A stretch of DNA of 32,789 nt from an uncultured Pseudomonadota bacterium (GTDB taxonomy: Bacteria; Pseudomonadota; Gammaproteobacteria; Methylococcales; Methylomonadaceae): NCBI GenBank assembly GCA_903918375.1, contig CAIXED010000028.1, positions 1 to 32,789 on the forward strand, read 5' to 3'. Both the position numbers and the translations under genes were made by a program. The notes below the pieces were generated by a model that was not told where the DNA came from, did no database searches, and saw only the letters and a program-made list of their open reading frames with translations. Below are positions 8,104-16,241 of the stretch, piece by piece (the stretch's first letter is position 1; each line of letters opens with the position of its first letter).

Positions 8104-9180
8104 ATGAAACTCGGTCTAAATCTGATTGGCTATGCTACCTCACCAACCGGTCTTGGTGAGGATTTACGCTCTTTTGCGTCGATGTTGGATTATTTAGATG
8201 TGCCGTATTCGGTAATTGATTTGCCAACTGAAAGTAGCGGCAAAGTAAAACGCCACTGGAAATGTCTTACCCAACAAGACTATGCGGTGAGTTTCTTTTT
8301 TATGTCGCCTATGGAATGTAGCCGTTTGGCCGAAGCTCAACCCAAGCTTTTTTCTGAACCACGTACTAAAGTAGGTTATTTTTTATGGGAACTGCCTGAT
8401 TTTCCCGACCAATTTGTTCCAGCGCTTAATTTGGTTGATCATATTTGGTGCCCCACGCGTTTTGTACAACAGGCTTTTTTTTCCAAGCTCAAAAAATTAA
8501 CGCTATCGATTCCCTTGCCAGTTATGAGTGCACCTCGAAGTGGTCGAGACATGCGGCGTGAACTGGATATTCCCGAAACCGCGTTTGTAGCGCTTTACAT
8601 GTTTGATGTTCGCTCGACCTTAACCCGTAAAAACCCTCAAGCGACTATTCAAGCATTTAGCCAGTTTGCTGAGAATAAAGCCGATGCTTACTTGATTCTA
8701 AAAATAAACCGCTGGCAGCAAGTGGATCAACGTTTGTTTAATTGGATTCCCATTCATCCGCAAGTCAGAATCATTACCGAGACCATGAGCAATGGCGAAC
8801 TGTCTGATCTTTATCAGGCCTCGAATGTTTATTTATCCTTACATCGAAGTGAAGGCTTTGGCCGAACGCTGGTTGAAGCAATGCAGCATGGCTTAGAAGT
8901 CATCAGTACAAATTATTCAGGTCCAGAAGATTACCTAGAACCAGCCTACGCTCGATTAGTGGATTGGCAAAAACAGCGAGTAGAAAAAGGTGATTATCCG
9001 TACACCACAGGCTCAAGTTGGGCTGATCCATCTGTTGATAGTGCTGTCGAACAATTAAATGCGGTTTACTATCAAACCGATAAGCAGCGAAGTGATTTGA
9101 GCCGTGAAGCCGGTAATCGATTTACAGTAGAAAACTTGGCTGAAAAGTATCGGCCAGTGTTAAAAACCTATTTACGTTAG
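8104..9180 (+). CDS. Glycosyltransferase, GT4 family (GT-B fold)
   Basis: This retaining glycosyltransferase is expected in the cytoplasm or at the inner membrane face, moving a sugar from a nucleotide donor. The N-terminus, KLGLNLIGYATSPTGLGEDL, is a Rossmann start with a glycine-rich loop. The C-terminal half has the GT4 signature EX7E (E250 and E258 in SEGFGRTLVEAMQHG), followed by TNYSGPEDYL. At 358 aa it is single-domain. The acceptor and donor are unknown. It starts 27 bp after the coiled-coil gene and probably shares its transcript. Its last 9 bp overlap the end of the convergent GT gene, which encodes a paralogous C-terminal domain. The start has a poor Shine-Dalgarno but is the only ATG that keeps the first beta strand. 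Confidence 0.85.
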   Translation: MKLGLNLIGYATSPTGLGEDLRSFASMLDYLDVPYSVIDLPTESSGKVKRHWKCLTQQDYAVSFFFMSPMECSRLAEAQPKLFSEPRTKVGYFLWELPDFPDQFVPALNLVDHIWCPTRFVQQAFFSKLKKLTLSIPLPVMSAPRSGRDMRRELDIPETAFVALYMFDVRSTLTRKNPQATIQAFSQFAENKADAYLILKINRWQQVDQRLFNWIPIHPQVRIITETMSNGELSDLYQASNVYLSLHRSEGFGRTLVEAMQHGLEVISTNYSGPEDYLEPAYARLVDWQKQRVEKGDYPYTTGSSWADPSVDSAVEQLNAVYYQTDKQRSDLSREAGNRFTVENLAEKYRPVLKTYLR

Positions 9181-11145
9181 TTGGGTGATTGGTAAGTTAT
9201 TCAAGCGCTTAAGCATCAACTGCCCAATTCTTTCCGGTGAAAACTGGCTCTTAGCATAATCTTTAACCGACTGCGCATAGCCGGCTTTTTTGGCATCTTG
9301 TCGAGCTTGTTGCATTTGCTTAGCCGCATGTTCAACATCGGCATCAGCCCACACCGCGTGATCTGAATCGGCAACAAAATGATACTCGCCAGCACTAATC
9401 GGCGTTAAACGATAGTTCACCGGATAGCTGATAGCTTTAGGCATGAAATCAATATTGCCGGAATAATTCGTTGCAATCACCGGTTTTCCATAACACATGG
9501 CTTCGGCCAATGTGCGCCCAAAACCTTCACAACGATGCAAAGAAACATAGGCATCACAGCACTCAATCAGTGCCAAGACATCTTCACGGTCTAAGGTTTC
9601 TTGTACTAAATGAATCCGCGAATCTTGGTGGCAACGGTTTAAGAATGCTTGCCAGTTTGGGTTGTCGCCTTTCGCATTCATCACTTTCAGCACTAAACCT
9701 ACCGAAGTGTCTTGTTGATTAAATGCCAAACTAAACGACTCAATCACCGCCATCGGGTTTTTGCGGGCTAAATGTGAGTTAAAGTCGAAGACAAACAGAT
9801 ATAGAAACTGATTAACTGGTAAGTTAAAAAAGCTACGAGGCCGTATTACGCCACGGTCAACACTAACTGGTAATGGCATTAGTTGGACTGGTAGCGATGT
9901 CGAATTAGCATACATTTGACGCGCAAAATCACTGCCGGCCCAAATTTCATCCATTAAACTAAATGCCTGATTCCAAGCCGCTGGCCAGACCGAAAGCTCC
10001 CAAGGCCACCAACCAATGTTGTAATGGTTTCTAAACAGCTGATCACCTTGTTGTAAAAACACCCGAGCTACGGTATCAAAGCCGGGCAAACAAAAAACAT
10101 TGACCGTATAAGGCGCTTCGTCAACTGCACGCGAGACATGATGTTTAAGTGCATTATCTGCCTGACGTAAATCCTTGCCGGCTTCGATATTCATCACTCG
10201 ATAAGGGATACCCGCCGATTCGCAGGCAGCAACCGCCATCCGCAAATCTTCGCCAATGCCCAATTCACCAAAAGCAAAACCATAAAGATTAACCCCAAAC
10301 CCTAAATCACTGATTGAAGGGGGGGATGGTTGGTTTTGCTGATGGGCTTTCAACCAGCTCCAAGGCTGACCTTGTTGCTGAACCCGTTGTGACCATTGGC
10401 TAATTTGTTGTCGACCTTCGGCAGTATTGAGATCAAAGCGTTGCTGTAATTCGGGTGATAGGCTTAGCGATTGAGACACAAAGCGCGGTAAAGACAGATT
10501 AGGATTAATGCTGACTGATTGTTTAAGCCATTGACGCCAACGGTTAGCAATCAACGAGCTTAATTTGAAACGGCTATTAGCCGCGCTAAAAAACCAAGCC
10601 ATAAAACGCGAGCGAGCTTTAGCGTCTTCTAATGGCATAGTTTCACGGACGGTTGGATCAAGCAATTGCCAAGTCAGTCGCATCAATAAGGTCGCGGCTG
10701 GTACATCGCTATTATCAAGATTGGTGGTCGCTAATGGACGATCAAGTGCGGCTCGCATTTCGGCATCAATGGCGTCGTCTAATAACATCTCAGCAACGCC
10801 ATAAGCGAAAAACCAAGCCGTTACTCCTAGTGAATCCAGCTGGCCACTAACGGTAAATTTTTGTACCACATCGGGGCGGTAATTAAGCACCAATGACAGG
10901 GCGCGAGGTAGCGGTAAATTAATATCGCCAAGTGACAGTTTGCCGGTTTTTTCGCTAAGAAATTGCTTTTCAGTGTCATCAAGTGTGCTCCAACCAAGAT
11001 ATTCAGCTCGGCCACGCGTCAGCCACCATTGATTAAAAGCGGTTGAGTCAACGCCAGCATCATTAGTCGCCGCACGAATATCTTCGCGTAATAGCCAGAT
11101 AAACTGTTTAGCCAGTGGTTTTAAATCAGCAGGTAGGGTAGGCAT
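9172..11145 (-). CDS. Large GT4 glycosyltransferase with an uncharacterised helical N-terminal domain
   Basis: The C-terminal half (about 285-657) is a GT4 glycosyltransferase. It starts GFGVNLYGFAFGELGIGEDL, like the start of the convergent 358-aa enzyme, and carries EX7E (E540 and E548 in CEGFGRTLAEAMCYG) followed by TNYSGN. Residues 1-270 are mostly helical, with tryptophan-rich stretches (FNQWWLTRGRAEYLGW, ETMPLEDAKARSRFMAWFF). I cannot assign them; such modules often precede GT domains in surface-glycan proteins. The start ATG has a GGAGG about 12 bases upstream, which is rather far. The gene lies 40 bp downstream of the methyltransferase, so the two probably form a two-gene minus-strand operon. 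Sugar and acceptor are unknown. Confidence 0.82.
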   Translation of the reverse strand: MPTLPADLKPLAKQFIWLLREDIRAATNDAGVDSTAFNQWWLTRGRAEYLGWSTLDDTEKQFLSEKTGKLSLGDINLPLPRALSLVLNYRPDVVQKFTVSGQLDSLGVTAWFFAYGVAEMLLDDAIDAEMRAALDRPLATTNLDNSDVPAATLLMRLTWQLLDPTVRETMPLEDAKARSRFMAWFFSAANSRFKLSSLIANRWRQWLKQSVSINPNLSLPRFVSQSLSLSPELQQRFDLNTAEGRQQISQWSQRVQQQGQPWSWLKAHQQNQPSPPSISDLGFGVNLYGFAFGELGIGEDLRMAVAACESAGIPYRVMNIEAGKDLRQADNALKHHVSRAVDEAPYTVNVFCLPGFDTVARVFLQQGDQLFRNHYNIGWWPWELSVWPAAWNQAFSLMDEIWAGSDFARQMYANSTSLPVQLMPLPVSVDRGVIRPRSFFNLPVNQFLYLFVFDFNSHLARKNPMAVIESFSLAFNQQDTSVGLVLKVMNAKGDNPNWQAFLNRCHQDSRIHLVQETLDREDVLALIECCDAYVSLHRCEGFGRTLAEAMCYGKPVIATNYSGNIDFMPKAISYPVNYRLTPISAGEYHFVADSDHAVWADADVEHAAKQMQQARQDAKKAGYAQSVKDYAKSQFSPERIGQLMLKRLNNLPITQLT

Positions 11146-11185
11146 AGATTTTGTTAACCTCCGTGTCTACCGAATCAAACACGTT

Positions 11186-12160
11186 TTAAGCGTTCTTTTG
11201 AATGATAAACGTATTAGATAGCATTTTATTTTCATCGCCAGTCATGCCGTCTTCACGGATTTCTAAGCAGATACAATTACATTCAGCAATGATCTTAAAA
11301 ATCTCAAATTGCGGTAAAAAATGCATTTCCAAGGTATTAGGTTGGGCGCTATGCAGGTAACGCTCTACTTCAAACAGATAGCCACTGCGATAAGTCGGTA
11401 TCTGTAAAAATGCCACACCGTTTGGATTTAACAATCCGAGCAATTTTCTCAACATCCAAGCAATCACTGGTGGCGGGTTGTGTTGCAAGGTAATCACAGA
11501 CAATATCGAATCAACTTTAGTTAAGCTTTCAAGCAGAGTGATGGTTTTTAGATGTTGGAACTCAACATTATCCAAGCCTTTAGCAGCAATATGTTGCTGA
11601 GCGTAGCCAAGATGATGTTGAGAAATATCGGCAGCAATCACTTTAGGAAACACTTCGGCCAAGAAGCCCGTTACACGACCAACTCCACAACCAATTTCCA
11701 AACAGCCTTTTAGATGGTTGTAATTAATGTGATTGCGGCGAAGTCCGGCAAGGAAAATGTCAGAAATGTATTTGCCTGAGCTATAGAACTGTTGGCGATG
11801 TGACTCAAATTGATCGATATGATAATGCGGTTGTGTCACTACCGACCAAAACGGGTCAGTTTCCCCCAGATATTCCCATTCTTGATGAATTCTTTCGAAC
11901 ATTTGAGCGAGTTGCTGTTCTGAAACATCGGTTTCCACAGGAATGCTAGGCATATTGAACGGGTGGCGATGGGTGATGTTTTGAGGCTTATCAAGCAAAA
12001 CCCCCATGCGCTGTCTAAACTCAGCGGACTGTAAAAACACTTCGCGCAATTGCTCAATCGTATGCACAGATTGGCATAGATTGTTAACGGTATCGGCGTT
12101 TTCTGGCTCTCGCCCTAATAATAACCGGTAGGCAAGTGTTATTTGTTCTGAATTAAGCAA
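11186..12160 (-). CDS. SAM-dependent methyltransferase with N-terminal DUF4214-like module
   Basis: Residues 1-52 form a small helical module (LAYRLLLGREPEN ... FLQSAEFRQRMG) of the DUF4214/phycobilisome-linker-like type often attached to glycan-modifying enzymes. Residues about 145-290 are a class I methyltransferase: motif I LEIGCGVGRVTG around residue 155, an acidic AADIS after strand 2, and a hydrophobic strand 4 with VDSILSVITLQHNPPP. The target is probably a sugar or glycan end group (inference from neighbours). The start appears to be TTG, because no ATG occurs between the upstream in-frame stop and residue 52, and the N-terminal module is clearly translated. No convincing ribosome binding site precedes it, which makes the exact start uncertain. 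It heads the minus-strand pair that also holds the large GT4 gene. Confidence 0.8.
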   Translation of the reverse strand: MLNSEQITLAYRLLLGREPENADTVNNLCQSVHTIEQLREVFLQSAEFRQRMGVLLDKPQNITHRHPFNMPSIPVETDVSEQQLAQMFERIHQEWEYLGETDPFWSVVTQPHYHIDQFESHRQQFYSSGKYISDIFLAGLRRNHINYNHLKGCLEIGCGVGRVTGFLAEVFPKVIAADISQHHLGYAQQHIAAKGLDNVEFQHLKTITLLESLTKVDSILSVITLQHNPPPVIAWMLRKLLGLLNPNGVAFLQIPTYRSGYLFEVERYLHSAQPNTLEMHFLPQFEIFKIIAECNCICLEIREDGMTGDENKMLSNTFIIQKNA

Positions 12161-12199
12161 AATTTTATTTTTAAAGTAGTTTGGTTAAACAACGTTATT

Positions 12200-12214
12200 T
12201 TACAAATATTGTAA
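12200..12214. promoter_or_regulatory. Palindromic TTACAA-ATA-TTGTAA site, possible operator
   Basis: The two 6-bp arms are perfect, with a 3-bp centre. A second nested pair, ACGTTA (12192-12197) and TAACGT (12212-12217), surrounds it. The site lies 40 bp upstream of the methyltransferase start, where a regulator could act on the minus promoter. Confidence 0.35.
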
Positions 12215-12305
12215 CGTATCTGGTAATGGTTCGGATAGTTAGCCCCAAAGTTGTGGCATTAAGCAAGAATTCTAATGAGCTCTAGGGAGCTGCGATTTAG
12301 GTGAC

Positions 12306-12340
12306 TTACAAAAGCTATTACAAGTGCTGTGCTTTTGTAA
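12306..12340. promoter_or_regulatory. 10-bp perfect inverted repeat in the divergent region
   Basis: TTACAAAAGC at 12306-12315 and GCTTTTGTAA at 12331-12340 are exact reverse complements, separated by 15 bp that hold another TTACAA at 12318. Neither strand shows a T-tract after the stem, so an operator or cruciform is more likely than a terminator. Confidence 0.45.
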
Positions 12341-12502
12341 AATTATGTAATAAGATATAGGCGTAAAGCATATAAGTAAGCGGTTAAACAAAATCGTATG
12401 GTGAGTTTGCTCAAATGCCTTTGAATTTTGCTACTTAACTTTGGCGCTGTGCAAGGTTGATGTATCTTACTAACTAGGTTTTCAGGTTTCTACAAATTCT
12501 GC

Positions 12503-12531
12503 TTGACCAGAAAAGCCTTAACACATTTAAA
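12503..12531 (+). promoter_or_regulatory. Candidate sigma70 promoter for rmlA operon
   Basis: A TTGACC -35 box (12503-12508), a 17-bp spacer and a TTTAAA -10 box (12526-12531) give a good match, and leave a leader of roughly 110 bases before the rmlA ATG. No experimental start is known. Confidence 0.45.
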
Positions 12532-12646
12532 ACTGCACGATTTATGGCGCTTATTTCAGGCGTTAACTGCCTAAAACAGCTAGCATTCATGCTTAAAGAA
12601 GATCTATCTGATTGATACGACAAAAATTGTATAAAAGGACGTTTTT

Positions 12647-13543
12647 ATGAGTACACCTATTTCACGCAAAGGCATCATTCTCGCTGGTGGATCTGGAACC
12701 CGTTTATATCCAGTCACTAAGGCTGTGTCTAAACAGTTATTGCCAATCTATGATAAGCCGATGATTTATTACCCGTTAAGCACCTTGATGCTGGCCGGTA
12801 TTCGCGACATTTTGATTATCTCAACCCCGCAAGACACACCGTTGTTTCAACACCTACTCGGTGATGGCAGCGATTGGGGAATTAATTTGCAATATGCGGT
12901 TCAGCCAAGTCCAGATGGATTAGCACAAGCCTTTATTATCGGTAAAGAATTTGTGGGTAATCATCCTAGCGCCTTGGTATTGGGCGACAATATTTTCTAT
13001 GGGCATGACTTTCAGCAACAATTAAAAACCGCTTCCAATCAACAACAAGGTGCCACTGTATTTGCCTACCATGTTCATGATCCAGAGCGTTATGGCGTAG
13101 TTAGTTTTGATGAGCAAGGCAAAGCAATTACCTTAGAAGAAAAACCGCTTCAACCTAAAAGCAATTATGCCGTGACTGGTTTGTATTTTTACGATAATCA
13201 AGTGATTGATATTGCAGCCAACCTTAAGCCATCCCCGCGCGGTGAACTTGAAATTACCGATGTCAATCGAATCTATCTAAATCAACAGCAACTAAATGTC
13301 CAAATCATGGGCCGCGGATATGCTTGGTTAGATACCGGAACCCATGAAAGCTTAATCGAAGCCAGTAACTTTATAGAAACCATTGAGACTCGTCAGGGCT
13401 TAAAAGTATCTTGCCCAGAAGAGATTGCTTTTCGTAGTGGCTGGATAGATGGTGCACAGGTTGAAAAATTAGCCGCACCGCTGGCAAAAAATGTCTATGG
13501 GCAATATTTATTGCAATTGCTAACAGAAAAAAAGGTTTATTGA
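12647..13543 (+). CDS. rmlA: Glucose-1-phosphate thymidylyltransferase
   Basis: This enzyme makes dTDP-glucose from dTTP and glucose-1-phosphate, the entry to dTDP-rhamnose and related sugars. The nucleotide-binding start [14 protein letters not shown] (about residues 11-24), [20 protein letters not shown], the metal/sugar region LGDNIFYG, the EEKP motif and the [15 protein letters not shown] segment near residue 225 are all textbook RmlA. The length of 298 aa is typical. An AGGA 7 bases upstream supports the ATG. The gene is first in a long plus-strand glycan operon, and its TGA overlaps the rmlC ATG by 1 bp. RmlB and RmlD are not in this window. Confidence 0.96.
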   Translation: MSTPISRKGIILAGGSGTRLYPVTKAVSKQLLPIYDKPMIYYPLSTLMLAGIRDILIISTPQDTPLFQHLLGDGSDWGINLQYAVQPSPDGLAQAFIIGKEFVGNHPSALVLGDNIFYGHDFQQQLKTASNQQQGATVFAYHVHDPERYGVVSFDEQGKAITLEEKPLQPKSNYAVTGLYFYDNQVIDIAANLKPSPRGELEITDVNRIYLNQQQLNVQIMGRGYAWLDTGTHESLIEASNFIETIETRQGLKVSCPEEIAFRSGWIDGAQVEKLAAPLAKNVYGQYLLQLLTEKKVY

Positions 13544-14091
13544 TGAAAGCAACTCGTTTAGAAATTCCTGAAGTTATTTTGTTTGAACCTAAAGTCTTTG
13601 GTGATGAACGTGGTTTTTTTTATGAAAGCTTCAATCAACAAGTTTTTAATCAATTAACTGGATTGAATGTGCAATTCGTCCAAGATAATCATTCAAAATC
13701 CCAAAAAGGCGTATTAAGAGGTTTGCATTATCAATTGCCACCTAAAGCACAAGGTAAATTAGTTAGAGTGGTGCAAGGTGAAGTATTTGATGTTGCGGTT
13801 GATATTCGCAAAAACTCGCCAACTTTTGGTCAATGGGTTAGTGCGATTTTGTCGGCAGAAAATAAACAACAACTATGGATACCGGAAGGGTTTGCACACG
13901 GTTTTCTCACTGTATCAGAAACAGCTGAGTTCCTTTATAAAACAACCGATTACTATGCGCCAGAAATGGAGCAATGCATTGACTGGAAGGATGTCGATAT
14001 TGGTATCGATTGGCCTTTAACCGAACAGCCTTCTTTATCAGTTAAAGACCAAGAAGGTAAAAGTTTAAGTAACGCTACAGTATTTTATTGA
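13543..14091 (+). CDS. rmlC: dTDP-4-dehydrorhamnose 3,5-epimerase
   Basis: This cupin-fold epimerase acts on dTDP-4-keto-6-deoxyglucose at C3 and C5. The family core is intact: FGDERGFFYESF, NHSKSQKGVLRGLHYQ with the catalytic base H62, KLVRVVQGEVFDVAVDIR, WIPEGFAHGF, and the catalytic tyrosine Y132 in FLYKTTDYYAPE. The 182-aa length is normal. The open frame begins with a TTG just before the ATG, but I chose the ATG at 13543 because it forms a TGATG overlap with rmlA and has AAGG 8-11 bases upstream. With rmlA it covers two of the four steps to dTDP-L-rhamnose; a different deoxysugar product cannot be excluded. Confidence 0.95.
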   Translation: MKATRLEIPEVILFEPKVFGDERGFFYESFNQQVFNQLTGLNVQFVQDNHSKSQKGVLRGLHYQLPPKAQGKLVRVVQGEVFDVAVDIRKNSPTFGQWVSAILSAENKQQLWIPEGFAHGFLTVSETAEFLYKTTDYYAPEMEQCIDWKDVDIGIDWPLTEQPSLSVKDQEGKSLSNATVFY

Positions 14092-14117
14092 TTGCTTTAA
14101 TAATGAGTGAATTGATT

Positions 14118-16241
14118 ATGGCTATAAAAAACATAAACAAGTTATTTACTGGTGGTAAATATCAGAAAGCATTGATTGAATATATGTTTTATGCTATTGA
14201 TAATAAGGTGATGGCCGAGTTTGCGATTTTTAATGCAAAATTTTCTCAGAGCAAACTCCAAGATAAGCTCGTGAGTTATTGTGTTGATGAAATTGCTGAT
14301 AAAAGTAGTGCTGTTGGAGATGATTGTGTTTTTAATCTCCCCTTAATATTGAATCTAAATGATAGTCAAGATAGTGGTGTTTCTTGGTATAGATTAGATT
14401 TTGTTGTTTCGGGTAATGATATCAATGGTGATAATGAGCTAGAAATTCCCCTGACATGGGTCGATGGGGAGAAAATTGTTCTAAATATAGATTTTGATAT
14501 TAGAACAATTAATAGTGTTTTGTTTAAGTATCCTTCGGGTGTCGGTGGTGAAGATGCATTTGAGGGTGCTCAGTGCTTGGGTAATTTGAATATTGGATAT
14601 TCAATACAAAAAATAGATAGTTCAATACTGGTAAGTCAATTTATTTTTGAGGTCGCAAGATACTTTGCTGTTGAGATTAATCAAGTTGTTAATCGATTTA
14701 ATGATTATCGTGATTTGAATGTTATTTTTGGAGATGAGTTTGATCGGCGCTACTTCAAAACGCTATTTGCAAAAAGCAATGCTACCGGCGTTATTGAAAA
14801 CAAGTACATTGAAAGCTTAGTTAATGATATTAAGAGTTGTTTTAACTTTAATCAAATAGTGGACTCAAAGTCTGATTTGTCATTTGGTTTTTCTGACGAT
14901 AATGCTGTTCAATATAAGCACGGCTTGGGTGATGCGGTTAATTTTAATATTGAAGGTGTCAAAGCTATCGGATCAATGGTTGTTATGCATGGTTGGATTG
15001 TTGATCCAAAGCATAATATTAACTCGATAAAATTGATTGATAAGGCTGCAAATATCAGTCATGAGCTGATTGATAAGCTTGTTCGTTTTGAAAGGCTTGA
15101 TGTGTTGGAAGCTTTTAGCTTGGATAGTAGTAACGGGCCAAATGGTTTTGCTGTCGTTATAGAAGTGCCTAAGCAAGTAATTGAAAGTAATGAAAATATG
15201 CTTTTATATTTGTCTTCTAAAAATGGAAAATTTTATACAGAGAGTATTTCTAAAACTAAGCTTGATATCGATAACAATGGTTTGATGTACCTTATGGGGG
15301 TTTTACCCGATCAAGAAATCAACGCAGAAAGATGTAGAAAGTTTTATAAGCCAATTTTTAATACATTTTGTTTAATGGCCCCAAAGATTGAAGAAGTTTT
15401 TGACCATACTTATAACAAGTTAGATAACGAAGTACCTTTGCTTTCAATTATTATCCCTTTGTACGGACAAACCCGATTTGAATTGACGCAGATACCTGTA
15501 ATCGCAGCATTAAAATTCCACAATATTGAGTTAATTTTAGCTGTTGATGATCCACAAATACTTAGTGATGTTCGAATAAATGCAGAGCGTCTTTCTGCTT
15601 TATATGGTCTATCTGTTAGGGTTGTTGCTCCCGATAAGAATTTAGGTTTCTCAGGGATTAATAATTTTGCGGCAGAGAGAGCTAAAGGTGATTTGATTCT
15701 TTTTTTGAATAGTGATTGTTTTATTACTCAAATAGAGCCTTTGCATAAAGCTATCCGCTGGCTTCAAAATAAAGCGCATGGTGCAGTGGGATTTAGGCTA
15801 ATGTTTGCTGATAACACTATTCAACATGATGGAATGTCTATATCAAAATGGAATAATTCATCAGATTTTTATTTAAATGATCATCCTCTTTCAGGAACGC
15901 CAATAAATTTAATGAGCAGCAGTTTGGATAATGATTCCTCAATGATTACTGCCGCTTGTGTCATGATAAAGAAACACGCATTTTTTGAAATTGGTGGATT
16001 TAATCGTGCTTACTTGCGTGGCGATTTTGAAGATTCTGACCTTTGTTTAAAACTGTTAGCTAAAAGAAAGAAACTAGGTATTGTGCGTGAAGAAGGTATT
16101 TATCATTTAGAGAGACAGACTATTTCTGGTCAAGAGCCAGGGTTGCGTCAGAAGATTACATTAATTAATTCTTACATATATTCGCAAAGGTGGAAAACTA
16201 TTTTGTCTAAAAAATTGCCTATGCTTGAGGTAGTATTATGA
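14118..16241 (+). CDS. Two-part glycosyltransferase with C-terminal GT2 domain
   Basis: The GT-A domain lies at about residues 440-690: the strand LLSIIIPLYGQT, a donor site ending in NSDC (a DxD-like position near residue 532) after NLGFSGINNFAAERAKGDLILFL, and the acceptor region GGFNRAYLRGDFEDSDLCLKL. This resembles rhamnosyl- and galactosyl-type GT2 enzymes. The first ~430 residues are unfamiliar. They begin with a short helical KLFTGGKYQKALIEYMF-like segment and contain a beta-rich part (GSMVVMHGWIVDP). In-frame starts are TTG 14088, ATG 14103 and ATG 14118. I chose 14118 because only it has a partial Shine-Dalgarno (GAGTGA) at usable spacing; 14103 would add five residues. The DNA is more AT-rich than rmlAC. 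The stop overlaps the next gene as ATGA. Confidence 0.8.
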   Translation: MAIKNINKLFTGGKYQKALIEYMFYAIDNKVMAEFAIFNAKFSQSKLQDKLVSYCVDEIADKSSAVGDDCVFNLPLILNLNDSQDSGVSWYRLDFVVSGNDINGDNELEIPLTWVDGEKIVLNIDFDIRTINSVLFKYPSGVGGEDAFEGAQCLGNLNIGYSIQKIDSSILVSQFIFEVARYFAVEINQVVNRFNDYRDLNVIFGDEFDRRYFKTLFAKSNATGVIENKYIESLVNDIKSCFNFNQIVDSKSDLSFGFSDDNAVQYKHGLGDAVNFNIEGVKAIGSMVVMHGWIVDPKHNINSIKLIDKAANISHELIDKLVRFERLDVLEAFSLDSSNGPNGFAVVIEVPKQVIESNENMLLYLSSKNGKFYTESISKTKLDIDNNGLMYLMGVLPDQEINAERCRKFYKPIFNTFCLMAPKIEEVFDHTYNKLDNEVPLLSIIIPLYGQTRFELTQIPVIAALKFHNIELILAVDDPQILSDVRINAERLSALYGLSVRVVAPDKNLGFSGINNFAAERAKGDLILFLNSDCFITQIEPLHKAIRWLQNKAHGAVGFRLMFADNTIQHDGMSISKWNNSSDFYLNDHPLSGTPINLMSSSLDNDSSMITAACVMIKKHAFFEIGGFNRAYLRGDFEDSDLCLKLLAKRKKLGIVREEGIYHLERQTISGQEPGLRQKITLINSYIYSQRWKTILSKKLPMLEVVL

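Larger units (their letters stand above)
12161..12646. promoter_or_regulatory. 486-bp AT-rich divergent intergenic region upstream of the glycan operon
   Basis: This is the only gene-free stretch above 300 bp. It separates the minus-strand methyltransferase from rmlA. No supported ORF or RNA gene was found in it. It holds five TTACAA/TTGTAA hexamers between 12200 and 12340, a 10-bp inverted repeat (12306-12340) and a sigma70-like promoter facing rmlA (12503-12531). It is the natural control point for the two divergent units. Confidence 0.6.

Noticed and set aside
12306-12340. Reading the inverted repeat as an intrinsic terminator
   Set aside because: The stem is not followed by a T-tract on either strand, and it lies upstream of both flanking genes, not after one.
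12612-12635. TTGATA and TATAAA boxes just before rmlA
   Set aside because: The spacer is only 12 bp, too short for a sigma70 promoter.
14088-14117. Earlier starts (TTG 14088, ATG 14103) for the two-part GT2 gene
   Set aside because: Neither has a Shine-Dalgarno. ATG 14118 has a partial one; 14103 remains possible.
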